A stretch of DNA of 64,000 nucleotides from an uncultured Myxococcales bacterium (GCA_903919145.1 CAIXGW010000052.1:1-64000); one strand, 5' to 3'; shown: positions 52,580 to 61,895, numbered from the stretch's first letter. The notes: generated from the sequence alone by a model not told the origin. Translations and numbers: made by a program.

Positions 52580-54051
52580 TCGGCTGCCCGCCCACCCGCA
52601 TCCGCCGCCTTTGGGCCGGCTTGTGGGCGTTGCTGGTGCTGGCGATGGCCCAGCCGACCCCGGCGCTGGCGGCCCAACCCCTGGGCGCCGCTGGGCCCGA
52701 CGCCGGGCCGCCCCTGCGCGGCGTGGCCATCCTGCCTTTCAAGAACAACCTTGTGAAGGTCACGGACCTGTTCGCCCCCGAAAAGCCGGCCCCGGCCAGC
52801 ACCGATGCGGAAGCCATTGAAGCGGAATTGCTGCGCCTGCTGAGCAGAACGCCGATGATGCGGGTGATGGCGGCTGGCGACGTGCGACAGACTCTGGCCG
52901 ATGACCACTCTGCCACAGCTCAGGCGCAGGCAGCCCAGCAGCTGTACCGGATTGGCCTTGAGCTGTACCTGTCGCTGGCGGCCGCCAGGGCGGTAGACAA
53001 GCTGAGACAAGCCACTGCGCTGTACAGAGAGGGCCTGCAGGACTTGGTCGACCCGCGCCCCTATGCCGACGCCCAGTTCATGCTCGGCGTGGCCCTGGTG
53101 GACTCCGGGCAGGCGGCCCAGGGCCACATCGCGCTCAAGGATGGTTTTGCCTTGCAGCCCGACCGGCACTTTCGCCCCAATTTTTTTCCGCCCTCTGTGG
53201 CCGCCGCCCTGGCCGCAGCGCTGACCGATCACCTGACCACCGCCGATACGCTGCGCCCCTACGGCGACCACCAGCGCATGTACCAGGTGGCAAGGCGCTT
53301 GGATGTGCGCTGGCTGATCCTGGGGTCGCTGCGCCACGGCAACAGCGGCGTAGAGCTGAGCGTGGCGGTGTACTCGGCCGATCGGCGCCTGCTCGAAGCG
53401 GAATTGCAGGTGCCCCTCAGCCAGGCGCTGGAGAAGCTGGAGCCGTTCCTGTCGCGCTGGCTGAGCTGTGCCCCCATTGAAGAGGAGCGGCCGGTGGTGC
53501 GCAGCCGCGACCGCTGGCGCCTGGATACGTCTGCCGCCTATGCGCCGTTTCTGAGGCAACCCACCCGCAGAGCCTTTCAGTCGCTGGGGTTTTCTACCGG
53601 CCTCGCCCACGAATTTCGCCCCAACTTAGAGTGGTTTGGCCGGCTGGCCTTGCACACCAGCCTGTCGGATCAGTACCGCGACCTGCTGCGGTCTTTCAAC
53701 TCGGCGCGCGCCGTCGCCGGCGTTGGGGCCACGGTCCAGTCGGGGCCGGTGCGGGTCTTTGCCCAGCTCGGCCTCGACGCTCACCTGCTCGGCTCGTTTG
53801 CCGCCTCCATCGACCCCGACTGCAAGCTGTTTGGCACCGGCCACCGGCTCTGCGACCCCGCCAGCGTGCTCGACCTGGACCAGCAGGTTCTGGTGGGCGT
53901 CAATGCGGCCGTCGGCACCCAGGTGCACCTGGGCCGCGACTTCATGCTGTCGCTGCGGGTCTCTCTGTCCAACTACTTTCTGCCGCTCGACAGCACCGAC
54001 CGCTTGAACCTGCCGCTGGCCACTGAATTCGGCCTGGGCTATCGGTTGTAG
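52576..54051 (+). CDS. secreted protein with C-terminal beta-barrel-like region
   Basis: A 491-aa protein. The GTG start overlaps the previous stop. A signal peptide ends ALAAQ. A helical/TPR-like domain with YQVARRLDVRWLILGSL lies in the middle, and the last 180 residues alternate hydrophobic and polar residues and end LATEFGLGYRL, like an outer-membrane barrel ending in an amphipathic strand. It probably sits in the outer membrane. Function unknown. gpmI follows 28 nt later. Confidence 0.78.
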   Translation: MIGCPPTRIRRLWAGLWALLVLAMAQPTPALAAQPLGAAGPDAGPPLRGVAILPFKNNLVKVTDLFAPEKPAPASTDAEAIEAELLRLLSRTPMMRVMAAGDVRQTLADDHSATAQAQAAQQLYRIGLELYLSLAAARAVDKLRQATALYREGLQDLVDPRPYADAQFMLGVALVDSGQAAQGHIALKDGFALQPDRHFRPNFFPPSVAAALAAALTDHLTTADTLRPYGDHQRMYQVARRLDVRWLILGSLRHGNSGVELSVAVYSADRRLLEAELQVPLSQALEKLEPFLSRWLSCAPIEEERPVVRSRDRWRLDTSAAYAPFLRQPTRRAFQSLGFSTGLAHEFRPNLEWFGRLALHTSLSDQYRDLLRSFNSARAVAGVGATVQSGPVRVFAQLGLDAHLLGSFAASIDPDCKLFGTGHRLCDPASVLDLDQQVLVGVNAAVGTQVHLGRDFMLSLRVSLSNYFLPLDSTDRLNLPLATEFGLGYRL

Positions 54052-54079
54052 CGGTGCGCCGGGCGCCTCTAGGAGCACC

Positions 54080-55744
54080 ATGAGCCCCCTCTCCCTCTCG
54101 CGCCACGCTGACTTCCCCAAGCCCACTGGACCCGTGGTCCTTGCCGTGCTGGACGGCATCGGCTGGGGACCGCGGGACGGCGGCGACGCAGTCCATTTGG
54201 CCCACAAGCCGACCCTGGACCAGCTGTGGAACCACCAGCCGACCCGGACCTTGCGCGCCCACGGCACCGCGGTTGGCCTGCCCAGCGAGGCCGACATGGG
54301 CAACAGCGAAGTCGGCCACAATGCCCTGGGCGCCGGGCGGATCTTTGAGCAGGGTGCCGCCCTGGTCAACCAATCCTTGGCCAGCGGCGCGCTGCTGCGC
54401 GGCGAGACTTGGCAGTGGCTGGTCGAGCCGCTGGCGCAGGGCGCGGGCACGCTGCACCTGTGCGGGCTGCTGTCCGACGGCAATGTTCACGCCCACATCG
54501 CCCACGTCGAGGCGCTGGTGCGCGGCGCTGCCCAGGCCGGCGTCCGCCGCATCCGCTTGCACACCCTGGCGGACGGCCGCGACGTCGACGATCCCTCCTT
54601 TGATCGCTATGTGCACACAATTAAAGCTGTTTTGGACAGCGTGGCCGCCCTAGGCTGCGACGCGCGCATCGCCTCCGGTGGCGGGCGCATGGCCATCACC
54701 ATGGACCGCTATGAGGCCGACTGGGCCATGGTAGAGCGCGGCTGGGCCCTTCACGTCCACGGCCAGGGCGAGGCTTTCGCCAGCGTGGCAGCGGCGCTCT
54801 CAGCGCTGCGTCAGCGCCCCCTGGGTGGCTCGGACCAGACCCTGGATGGCTTTGTCATCGCCGACGACCAGGGCCCCATCGGCAGGGTCCAGGATGGCGA
54901 CGCCTTCGTGCTGTGGAACTTCCGCGGCGACCGCGCCATCGAGCTGACCCGCGCCTTTCAAGACGGCGACGAATTCCGCCCCTTTGACCGCGGCCGCCTC
55001 CCGCAGGTGCGCTTTGCCGGGATGATGCAATATGACGGCGATCTGGACCTGCCCACGCGCTTTCTGGTCGAGCCGCCCGCCATTGAGAGGGTGCTCGGCG
55101 AGTACCTGGCCGCTGGCGGCCTGCGCTCCTTTGCCTGCTCAGAAACCCAGAAGTTTGGCCATGTCACCTACTTCTGGAACGGCAACCGCTCTGGCCTGCT
55201 CGCCCCGCAGCTAGAAGAGTACGTCGAGGTGCCCAGTGACCGCATCGCCTTTGATCAGGCCCCGCAGATGAAGTCCAGTGAAATTGCCGACGCGATGATC
55301 GCCGCCCTGGATCGCCAGCCGCCCTGGGATTTTCTGCGCTGCAACTTTGCCAACGGCGACATGGTCGGCCACACCGGCAAGCTGGCCCCCACCATCCAGG
55401 CCGTGCAGGCCGTAGACACAGCCCTGGGCCGCCTCAAGCAAAAAGTTGAGCAACTGGGGGGGATTCTGATTGTCACGGCCGACCACGGCAACGCCGACGA
55501 CATGTGGACCCGCGGCAAGAAGGGCGACCCGGTGCGCCTGGCTGACGGCAGCCCGCAGCCCAAGACATCGCACACGCTGGCGCCGGTGCCGCTGACGATC
55601 TTTGACAGCCGTGCCACCCAGCCATGGAAGCTGCGCGGCGACCTGCCTGAGGCCGGGCTGGCCAACGTCGCCGCCACCGTGCTCAACCTGCTTGGCTATG
55701 CGGCGCCAAGCGACTACGAGCCATCCCTCATCGAGCCCGCCTGA
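54080..55744 (+). CDS. gpmI: 2,3-bisphosphoglycerate-independent phosphoglycerate mutase
   Basis: A 554-aa protein interconverting 3- and 2-phosphoglycerate with two Mn ions. VLDGIGWG holds the first metal Asp; the phospho-serine is Ser76 in GNSEVGHN; SDGNVH and DGRDVDD shape the substrate pocket; VTADHGNADDMW holds the second metal cluster. It is about 40 residues longer than usual at the ends. AGGAG lies 6 nt before the ATG. It is the last gene of a five- or six-gene plus-strand run and converges on nrdJ. Confidence 0.97.
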   Translation: MSPLSLSRHADFPKPTGPVVLAVLDGIGWGPRDGGDAVHLAHKPTLDQLWNHQPTRTLRAHGTAVGLPSEADMGNSEVGHNALGAGRIFEQGAALVNQSLASGALLRGETWQWLVEPLAQGAGTLHLCGLLSDGNVHAHIAHVEALVRGAAQAGVRRIRLHTLADGRDVDDPSFDRYVHTIKAVLDSVAALGCDARIASGGGRMAITMDRYEADWAMVERGWALHVHGQGEAFASVAAALSALRQRPLGGSDQTLDGFVIADDQGPIGRVQDGDAFVLWNFRGDRAIELTRAFQDGDEFRPFDRGRLPQVRFAGMMQYDGDLDLPTRFLVEPPAIERVLGEYLAAGGLRSFACSETQKFGHVTYFWNGNRSGLLAPQLEEYVEVPSDRIAFDQAPQMKSSEIADAMIAALDRQPPWDFLRCNFANGDMVGHTGKLAPTIQAVQAVDTALGRLKQKVEQLGGILIVTADHGNADDMWTRGKKGDPVRLADGSPQPKTSHTLAPVPLTIFDSRATQPWKLRGDLPEAGLANVAATVLNLLGYAAPSDYEPSLIEPA

Positions 55745-55745
55745 C

Positions 55746-55766
55746 CGCGAGCAGCAGGGGCTCGCG
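55746..55766 (+). terminator. weak hairpin after gpmI
   Basis: CGCGAGC / GCTCGCG (7 bp, 7-nt loop) begins two bases after the gpmI stop. There is no U-run, so if it terminates it does so poorly. It lies between convergent genes. Confidence 0.3.
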
Positions 55767-55827
55767 CGGCGGGGAGCCGTCCAAGCAGCCCCCGCCCACC
55801 GCCAACCGGTGAGCCGCTAGCGGCAGG

Positions 55828-58806
55828 CTACGAGCATCCACCCGAGGTGGCGCCACAGTCGCAGCGGTAGCACTTGCCCGCCGGCGTCATCATGCGGCCG
55901 CAGTTGGAGCACAGCGGCGCGTCCAAGCGGGCCTGGTAGCGGCCCTGGGCCAGCTCGGCGCTGGCAGGCTGCTGCAGGTCGGTCCCAGCTCCTTGGGCCT
56001 GCGCCTTGGCCGGGTCCATCACCTTGACCTTGATCGCCACGCCGGTCGAAGCCGTGCCCTGGGAAGCATGGGCCGTTTGGTCCCCCGCCAGCTCTGCCTC
56101 GCCCTGATCCAGAAACTTCAGCGCCAGCCAGCGGAAAATGTAGTCGGTGATCGACTTGGCGATCGGGATGTCCTTGTTGCCGGTAAAGCCGCTGGGCTCA
56201 AAGCGGGTGGCGGTAAACTTGTCGCACAGCACGTGCAGGGGCACTCCGTACTGCAGCGCCAGCGAGATCGCCGTGGCAAAGGCGTCCAGCAGGCCCGACA
56301 GCGTCGACCCTTCTTTGGCCATGGTGATGAACACTTCGCCCGGCGTGCCGTCTTCGTACATGCCTACGGTGATGTAGCCCTCATGACCGGCAATCGAGAA
56401 CTTGTGGGTCAGAGCCTGGCGCTCGTCCGGCAGCTTCTTGCGCAGGGGCTTGAACACCTCGCGCTCGACAATCCGCTCGACCACCTCGGCCGGCGTGGCC
56501 TGCTGCTGATCGTCCGCCGAGTCCTCGCTGGTCTTCTTGGTCGACAGCGGCTGAATGCGCTTGCAGCCATCGCGGTACACCGCCACCGCCTTGACGCCCA
56601 TCTTCCAGGCCTGCAGGTAGGTTTCGGTGATGTCTTCTACGGTGGCCTCGTGGGGCAGATTGACGGTCTTGGAGATGGCGCCAGACAGAAACGGCTGCAC
56701 CGCCGCCATCATCTTGAGGTGCCCCAGGTAGTGAATCGAGCGCGTGCCACCGGCCGGCTTGAAGGCGCAGTCGAACACCGACAGGTCGCGATCGCGCAGG
56801 TGCGGCGCCCCTTCAATGGTGTCGTTGGCATCAATGTAGCTAGTGATGTCAGCCACTTGATTCTGACTGTAGCCCAGGCGGCTCAGCGCTTCCGGCACCG
56901 AACTGTTGACGATCTTGAGCGTGCCACCGCCCACCAGCTTCTTGTACTTGACCAGCGCGATGTCAGGCTCGATGCCGGTAGTGTCGCAGTCCATCATAAA
57001 GGCGATGGTCCCGGTGGGTGCCAAGACCGTGACCTGGGCATTGCGATAGCCGTGGCGCTCGCCGGCCGCGATCGCGTCGTCCCACACGGTGCGCACGCCC
57101 TTGAGCAACTGGTCCGGCAGGTGCCGGTTGTCGATGCGGTCCAGGGCTGCGCGGTGCTGGTTCATTACCTTGAGCATCGGCTCGCGGTTGGGTGCATAGC
57201 CCGGAAACGCGCCGATCTGCTCGGCGATCCGCGCCGACTGCAGGTTGGCCTCGCCGTGCATCAGCGCCGTGACCGCCGCGGCATAAGAGCGCCCCTCGTC
57301 AGAGTCGTAGGCCAGCCCGCGGGTCATCAGCAGCGCGCCCAGATTGGCGTAGCCCAAGCCGAGGGGCCGGTAGGCGTGGCTGTTGCGCTCGATCGCCGGC
57401 GTCGGGTACGAGGCGAAGTCGACCAGGATCTCCTGCGCCGTGATGGTCAGGTCCACGGCGTGGCGGAAGTCATCGACCTGCAGCTCGCGATCTTCTCCAA
57501 TGAACTTGAGCAGATTCAGCGATGCCAGGTTGCAGGCCGAGTCGTCCAAGAACATGTACTCAGAGCACGGATTGGACGCGTTGATCCGCCCGGTGTTGGG
57601 GCAGGTGTGCCAGTCATTGATCGTCGTGTCGAACTGCAGGCCCGGATCGCCGCACCACCACGTAGCGTCGCTGATCGCCTGCATCACCTCGCGGGCGCGC
57701 AGGGTGTCCACCACCCGTCCGTCGACGATGGCGTGGGTCTGCCAGGGCCCATCGGCTTGCACCGCCTGCATAAACTCATCGGTGATTCGCACCGAGTTGT
57801 TGGAGTTCTGAAAGTAGACCGAGCCGTAGGCTTCGCCGTCGATGCGGCCATCGTAGCCCGCGTCAATGAGCGCCCAGGCCTTTTTCTCCTCTTTCTCCTT
57901 GCAGCGGATGAACTCGAGCACATCGGGGTGATCGACGTTGAGGATGACCATCTTGGCGGCGCGGCGGGTCTTGCCGCCCGACTTGATGACGCCGGCAAAA
58001 GCGTCAAACCCCTTCATGAAAGACACCGGGCCAGAGGCCTCTCCGCCGCCGGCCAGCATCTCGCGGCTCGAGCGGATGGGGCTCAGGTTGCTGCCGGTGC
58101 CAGAGCCAAACTTAAAGAGCATGCCCTCGGTCTTGGCCAGCGACAGGATCGACTCCATCGTGTCTTGCACGCTGTTGATGAAGCAGGCCGAGCACTGCGG
58201 GTGGGTCTCTACGCCCAGGTTGAACCACACCGGCGAGTTGAAGCTCATGCGCTGGTGCAGGAGCAGCCAGGTCAGCTCGGCGTCAAACACTTGGTAATCG
58301 CTCTCGGTCGCAAAGTACGAGCCGCGCCGCGCCCACTGCACCAGCGTGCCCACCACCCGGCCAATCAGCTGCCGCACCGAAGTCTCGCGCTGCGGGGTGC
58401 CAAGGGTGCCGCGAAAGTACTTGGACACCACCACTGCCGTCGCCGTCTGCGACCAGAACGCTGGGAATTCAACGCCCCTCTGCTCAAACACCACTTCGCC
58501 CTTGGTGTTGGTGATCGAAGCCGTCCGCCGCTCCCACGCCACCTCGTCAAAGGGGTGGGTGCCGGCACGGGTAAAGCGGCGCGCAAAGCTGACGCCACGG
58601 CCGCGGTCCTGGCGCTGGGTCGGCGGCAGCTGCTCGCCGCTCATCTGGTTCTGGGCAGTCACCGAGATGCGCTCGGTCGGCGCCTGCAGGCCGACGGCGT
58701 CTTCAAACAGGGCGGCTTGGGCTGGCATGGCAGGCGTCGCTGCGAGCGGGGCAGCGACATCAGAAGGGATTTCGTGGCGAATGACCGTGTCCATCGTCGC
58801 GTCCAT
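55828..58806 (-). CDS. nrdJ: class II (adenosylcobalamin-dependent) ribonucleotide reductase
   Basis: A 992-aa protein of the NrdJ_Z type that makes deoxyribonucleotides using vitamin B12, with no need for an NrdB subunit. Visible features are CSACFINSV (first redox Cys region), the catalytic-site NPCSE with Cys414, a TSCPD domain near the C-terminus and a CxxC...CxxC zinc finger at the end. The start is the ATG with GGAGGAAAG directly upstream; the frame is open further but lacks a site. Two NrdR boxes and a promoter lie upstream. It is divergent from obgE. Confidence 0.97.
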   Translation of the reverse strand: MDATMDTVIRHEIPSDVAAPLAATPAMPAQAALFEDAVGLQAPTERISVTAQNQMSGEQLPPTQRQDRGRGVSFARRFTRAGTHPFDEVAWERRTASITNTKGEVVFEQRGVEFPAFWSQTATAVVVSKYFRGTLGTPQRETSVRQLIGRVVGTLVQWARRGSYFATESDYQVFDAELTWLLLHQRMSFNSPVWFNLGVETHPQCSACFINSVQDTMESILSLAKTEGMLFKFGSGTGSNLSPIRSSREMLAGGGEASGPVSFMKGFDAFAGVIKSGGKTRRAAKMVILNVDHPDVLEFIRCKEKEEKKAWALIDAGYDGRIDGEAYGSVYFQNSNNSVRITDEFMQAVQADGPWQTHAIVDGRVVDTLRAREVMQAISDATWWCGDPGLQFDTTINDWHTCPNTGRINASNPCSEYMFLDDSACNLASLNLLKFIGEDRELQVDDFRHAVDLTITAQEILVDFASYPTPAIERNSHAYRPLGLGYANLGALLMTRGLAYDSDEGRSYAAAVTALMHGEANLQSARIAEQIGAFPGYAPNREPMLKVMNQHRAALDRIDNRHLPDQLLKGVRTVWDDAIAAGERHGYRNAQVTVLAPTGTIAFMMDCDTTGIEPDIALVKYKKLVGGGTLKIVNSSVPEALSRLGYSQNQVADITSYIDANDTIEGAPHLRDRDLSVFDCAFKPAGGTRSIHYLGHLKMMAAVQPFLSGAISKTVNLPHEATVEDITETYLQAWKMGVKAVAVYRDGCKRIQPLSTKKTSEDSADDQQQATPAEVVERIVEREVFKPLRKKLPDERQALTHKFSIAGHEGYITVGMYEDGTPGEVFITMAKEGSTLSGLLDAFATAISLALQYGVPLHVLCDKFTATRFEPSGFTGNKDIPIAKSITDYIFRWLALKFLDQGEAELAGDQTAHASQGTASTGVAIKVKVMDPAKAQAQGAGTDLQQPASAELAQGRYQARLDAPLCSNCGRMMTPAGKCYRCDCGATSGGCS

Positions 58807-59009
58807 ACTTTCCTCCGCCTGTGGTGAGCCGGAGGGGCAAACGGGCACCCCATCGGCGCAGCACCGTGTCTGCGTCAAATCAAGGTGTTGTTGAATTAGG
58901 GTTGAGCGCGAGCGCCGCTGCCCTCGACCGCATTCAGAACGTGCATGCCCACTTGCGGCTGCCCCTCTGTTGTCGCGGCGCGGAACAGTTGCTCTCATCG
59001 CACCCCTCC

Positions 59010-59038
59010 ACCGTAGCCCGGCCAGCCGATCTGGTCAA
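59010..59038 (-). promoter_or_regulatory. candidate sigma-70 promoter for nrdJ
   Basis: On the minus strand, TTGACC (59033-59038), a 17-bp spacer, and TACGGT (59010-59015) face nrdJ and would start transcription about 200 nt before its ATG. An alternative -35 TTGACA lies at 59072-59077, overlapping the first NrdR box, but no good -10 follows it. Confidence 0.4.
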
Positions 59039-59058
59039 CCACGGCTCCCAGCCTGCCA

Positions 59059-59106
59059 CCACAACATCTGGTGTCAAAAAAATCGATCGACCCCTACATG
59101 TAGACA
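59059..59106 (-). promoter_or_regulatory. tandem NrdR boxes upstream of nrdJ
   Basis: Box 1 (59059-59074) is CCACAACATCTGGTGT and box 2 (59091-59106) has the palindromic core CTACATGTAG. The reported NrdR consensus is acaCwAtATaTwGtgt: box 1 matches 12 of 16 positions and box 2 matches most of the central ten. They are 32 bp apart start to start with a 16-bp spacer, the arrangement known for NrdR sites. NrdR is a dATP/ATP-sensing repressor of ribonucleotide reductases. Confidence 0.7.
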
Positions 59107-59418
59107 ATTTCGCCTCACCTGCTGGCGCTTGCCGCCGCCCTGTCGCGGTTCTTTGCCGCCAAGCCGCCAAAGAATTTTTCGCAGTCCGCCGGCCCAGACG
59201 GCGCCGGTAAAACGCTGCGCTGGACTCCTCAGCCCCTTGTCTGTGCTGGCCAACCCGTCGCCAAGGCCACCTTGGCCTGGGCTCCAGAGCCCCGGCAGGG
59301 CCGTGATCAAGCCGCAAATCAGACGACTGCCCATCGATCCATCCGCTTGGCATTCTTTACTTTTTCTGGCACTTCTCGACAAATCAACCACTTACACGTG
59401 GCACCTCCCCATCCCTGT

Positions 59419-59483
59419 GCCGCGGGCTTGCCGGCAGGCCCTGGACACAGGCATCCTTACGCCCCCTCGGCGCAGCCCGCGGC
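59419..59483 (+). other. leader stem-loop before obgE
   Basis: GCCGCGGGCT (59419-59428) and AGCCCGCGGC (59474-59483) form a perfect 10-bp stem closing a 45-nt loop. It ends 16 nt before the obgE ATG and just before a weak AGGA. It may set translation efficiency; no known riboswitch is recognised. Confidence 0.4.
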
Positions 59484-59499
59484 TATCCAGGACCCACCC

Positions 59500-60525
59500 A
59501 TGCAGTTCATCGACCACGCCGTCATAGAAGTGCGCTCCGGCACCGGCGGCCAAGGCAGCCGCTCTTTTCGCCGCGAGAAGCACACGCCGCGCGGCGGCCC
59601 CGACGGCGGTGACGGCGGCCGCGGCGGCGACATCCTGCTGGTGGCCGACCAGCGCTCGCGCTCGCTGCTCGACTACCATCAGGGCCGCATCTACCAAGCG
59701 GAAGACGGCGCCAACGGCCAGGGCCAGCGCAAAACCGGTCGCGATGGCGCCGATCTGGTGTTGGCCGTGCCCCCCGGCACCCAGGTCCGCGACGCTGCCA
59801 CCGGCAAGCTGCTCGCCGACCTGACCGAAGAAGGTCAGCGCGCCGTCTTGGCCCGCGGCGGCAATGGCGGCTGGGGCAACGTCCACTTTGCCACCTCCAC
59901 CCGCCAGACCCCAGACAAGGCCAACCCCGGCCAGCCCGGCCAGGAGTTGAGCCTGCGCTTGGAGCTCAAGCTGCTGGCCGACGTGGCCCTGGTCGGCTTC
60001 CCCAACGTCGGAAAATCCAGCCTTATCAGGGCGATCTCAGCTTCACGGGCGGAAGTGGCCGACTATCCGTTCACCACCTTGGTGCCCAACCTGGGCGTGG
60101 TCCGCCACCGCGACCGCACCTTCACAGTGGCCGACATCCCAGGCCTTATCGAGGGCGCCGCCCAAGGGGCTGGGCTCGGCATCCAGTTTCTGCGCCACAT
60201 CGAGCGCTGCACCGCCCTGTGCTTTCTGCTCGCCGCCGAGTCGGACCCGCCGCCCAAAGAGGCTTTGGAGATCCTGCGCCGCGAGCTGGCCGCCCACAGC
60301 CCGGCCCTGCTGCAGCGACCCGCCTTGATCTGCTTGGCCAAAGCCGATCTGTTGGGCCCTGAAGCCCCAGCGGTGGCCAAGGAGCTCTCTGCACTGCTGG
60401 GCCAGCCGGTCCTGCCCATCTCACCGATCACCCGGGCCGGTCTGGCCCCTTTGCTCGACACGCTGGCTGGCTATTTTGTCGCGGCGGCGGCGCAGGACGC
60501 CCAAGAGTGGTCGCCGGTGGACTGA
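59500..60525 (+). CDS. obgE: Obg family GTPase (ObgE/CgtA)
   Basis: A 341-aa protein. The Gly-rich Obg fold comes first (RGGPDGGDGGRGG); then the G domain: G1 GFPNVGKSS (from residue 166), switch II DIPGLIEGA, and G4, which reads AKAD (280-283) instead of NKxD. Obg binds the 50S subunit and links ribosome maturation to cell state. No OCT domain. The ATG at 59500 has AGGA 7 nt upstream. It usually follows rplU-rpmA, which are absent here. Confidence 0.95.
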   Translation: MQFIDHAVIEVRSGTGGQGSRSFRREKHTPRGGPDGGDGGRGGDILLVADQRSRSLLDYHQGRIYQAEDGANGQGQRKTGRDGADLVLAVPPGTQVRDAATGKLLADLTEEGQRAVLARGGNGGWGNVHFATSTRQTPDKANPGQPGQELSLRLELKLLADVALVGFPNVGKSSLIRAISASRAEVADYPFTTLVPNLGVVRHRDRTFTVADIPGLIEGAAQGAGLGIQFLRHIERCTALCFLLAAESDPPPKEALEILRRELAAHSPALLQRPALICLAKADLLGPEAPAVAKELSALLGQPVLPISPITRAGLAPLLDTLAGYFVAAAAQDAQEWSPVD

Positions 60526-61115
60526 GGTAGCGTCGCCTTTCGTGAGGATTGGTGCAGCGATTTGACGCGCCTTCCGACGCCGCCTTATGATAGTGGATTG
60601 AGGCACCGAGCCTGCCACCTTGCCCCAATGCTCCCCCGGCGGCGCAGTACAGCATTGGGCAGGCCCTACGCCAACGGTAACCGTGCACGCGCCCTGCAGT
60701 TCCCTGTGCGGGAACTGGGCGTATCCAAAAAGCCAGGCGCAGCCCAGGTGGCCAATGCGGCTTTGGGCAATTGGATCAGAACGGTTCGGCCTGGACCCGC
60801 TCGGCGGTGACCGCCAAACGTCCCAAGCTTTGTCACACCGTCTTTGGCGGCGGGCTCAGCAGAGGTGGCGCGGCGGTCAAGCCGTGCTTGTTTTGGGCTG
60901 TGCGTGACAGCAGCCAGCAGATCGTGGCATGCTGATCGGTGTCGCGGTCGGACTGAATGGCACTTCCACCGCTGCTCGCCAGCGATGGCGGCTGCAAGTA
61001 CGCCAGCCAGGGCCGCAACAGAACGGACCGGCCGGCGAACCCCGCAGGCAGCGACCCTGGTCGTCGCCACCCTGTGGAAATGCCACCCCAGGTGGGCAAA
61101 GGAAAAGGAACTCTC
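60526..61115 (+). ncRNA. long structured leader or small RNA (candidate)
   Basis: About 590 nt without a supported gene, starting with the strong promoter at 60562-60591. Several hairpins follow on the plus strand: an 11-bp stem with one bulge (about 60622-60668), CAGTTCCC/GGGAACTG (60697-60717), and GGCGGT/ACCGCC (60803-60815). No terminator is seen, so the transcript probably reads into the gene at 61116. It matches no RNA family I can identify (not tmRNA, RNase P, SRP or 6S). Confidence 0.35.
60562..60591 (+). promoter_or_regulatory. strong sigma-70-type promoter
   Basis: TTGACG (60562-60567), an 18-bp spacer, TATGAT (60586-60591). It is the best sigma-70 match I found in the window. Transcription would start near 60598, about 520 nt before the next gene's ATG. 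Confidence 0.6.
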
Positions 61116-61895
61116 ATGGGAGCAAGCGAAAAGCAGCACACTGCAAGCCTCTTTGACCGTCGCCGGGTAGCCGGCGCGGCCTGGGCCTTTGCGGGATGTG
61201 CCGTCGCCATGGCGCTGCAGGGCGCTCCGGTCCAGGCGCAAGAAGCCGCCAAGCCGACCGACGCCGCCAAGCCAGCCGACGCCGCCAAACCGACCAACGC
61301 TGCCAAGCCAGCCGACGCCCCTCCTGCCGCCGCAGTGCCCCAAGCCGGCGACGCCCAGTACGAAGCCAAGCTGCGGCAGATCGAAGAGCGCGTGGTTGGC
61401 ATCAAAGAGCGGATCTTTCAGACCAAGACGCGCTTGCTGCTCCTCAAAGAGCAGATCCTGGAGCAGGTGGTCGCTGAGTCCCGCGCCGTGCTCATCCACA
61501 AGAACGAGATGGGCAACTTCTTTTTGCTCAAGGAAGTCACTTATTTCCTAGATGGCAAGAAGATCTACTACCAGGACAACGCCAACGGTCTGCTCAACAC
61601 CCGCCGCGAGTTTGAGATCTACAACGGCTCGGTCATCCCGGGTAACCACTCGCTTTCCGTAGAGATGGTCTACCAGGGCAACTCTGACTTGTTCTCTTAC
61701 CTCAAGGGCTACGTGTTCAAGCTCAAGTCGTCCTACACGTTCTACGCCACCAAGGGCCGCATCACGGAAGTGGCAGTGGTCGGCTATGAGCGCGGCGGTA
61801 TCGGCACCGATCTGGAAGACAAGCCGTACATCAAGTACGAGGTCAAGTTGATCCAGAACAAGAAAGAGAAGGAAAGCGAGGGGGCAGTCAAGTGA
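61116..61895 (+). CDS. secreted coiled-coil protein with C-terminal beta domain
   Basis: A 259-aa protein. AAGGAA lies 5 nt before the ATG. A signal peptide ends APVQAQ, followed by repeats of AAKPTD/AAKPAD, a coiled coil (about 85-130), and a beta-rich domain starting VLIHKNEMGNFFLLKEVTYF. I recall similar myxobacterial proteins annotated, misleadingly, as dihydrolipoamide acetyltransferase near motility or envelope genes; I cannot verify this. It is coupled to the TPR gene by TGATG. Confidence 0.78.
   Translation: MGASEKQHTASLFDRRRVAGAAWAFAGCAVAMALQGAPVQAQEAAKPTDAAKPADAAKPTNAAKPADAPPAAAVPQAGDAQYEAKLRQIEERVVGIKERIFQTKTRLLLLKEQILEQVVAESRAVLIHKNEMGNFFLLKEVTYFLDGKKIYYQDNANGLLNTRREFEIYNGSVIPGNHSLSVEMVYQGNSDLFSYLKGYVFKLKSSYTFYATKGRITEVAVVGYERGGIGTDLEDKPYIKYEVKLIQNKKEKESEGAVK

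Larger units (their letters stand above)
58807..59499. other. divergent intergenic region nrdJ / obgE
   Basis: About 690 nt with no gene seen. It holds the nrdJ leader and promoter, the NrdR boxes, and a long obgE leader with a 10-bp stem (59419-59428 with 59474-59483). obgE is not preceded by rplU-rpmA, its usual partners. Confidence 0.6.

Noticed and set aside
55993-58827. 944-aa frame antisense to nrdJ
   Set aside because: Shadow frame of a conserved enzyme; His/Arg/Gly-rich composition with no family signature.
59049-59077. TTGACA overlapping NrdR box 1 as the nrdJ -35
   Set aside because: At 16-18 bp spacing there is no acceptable -10; the TTGACC/TACGGT pair downstream is better.
60697-60717. 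Hairpin as a rho-independent terminator
   Set aside because: Perfect 8-bp stem, but no U-run on either strand.
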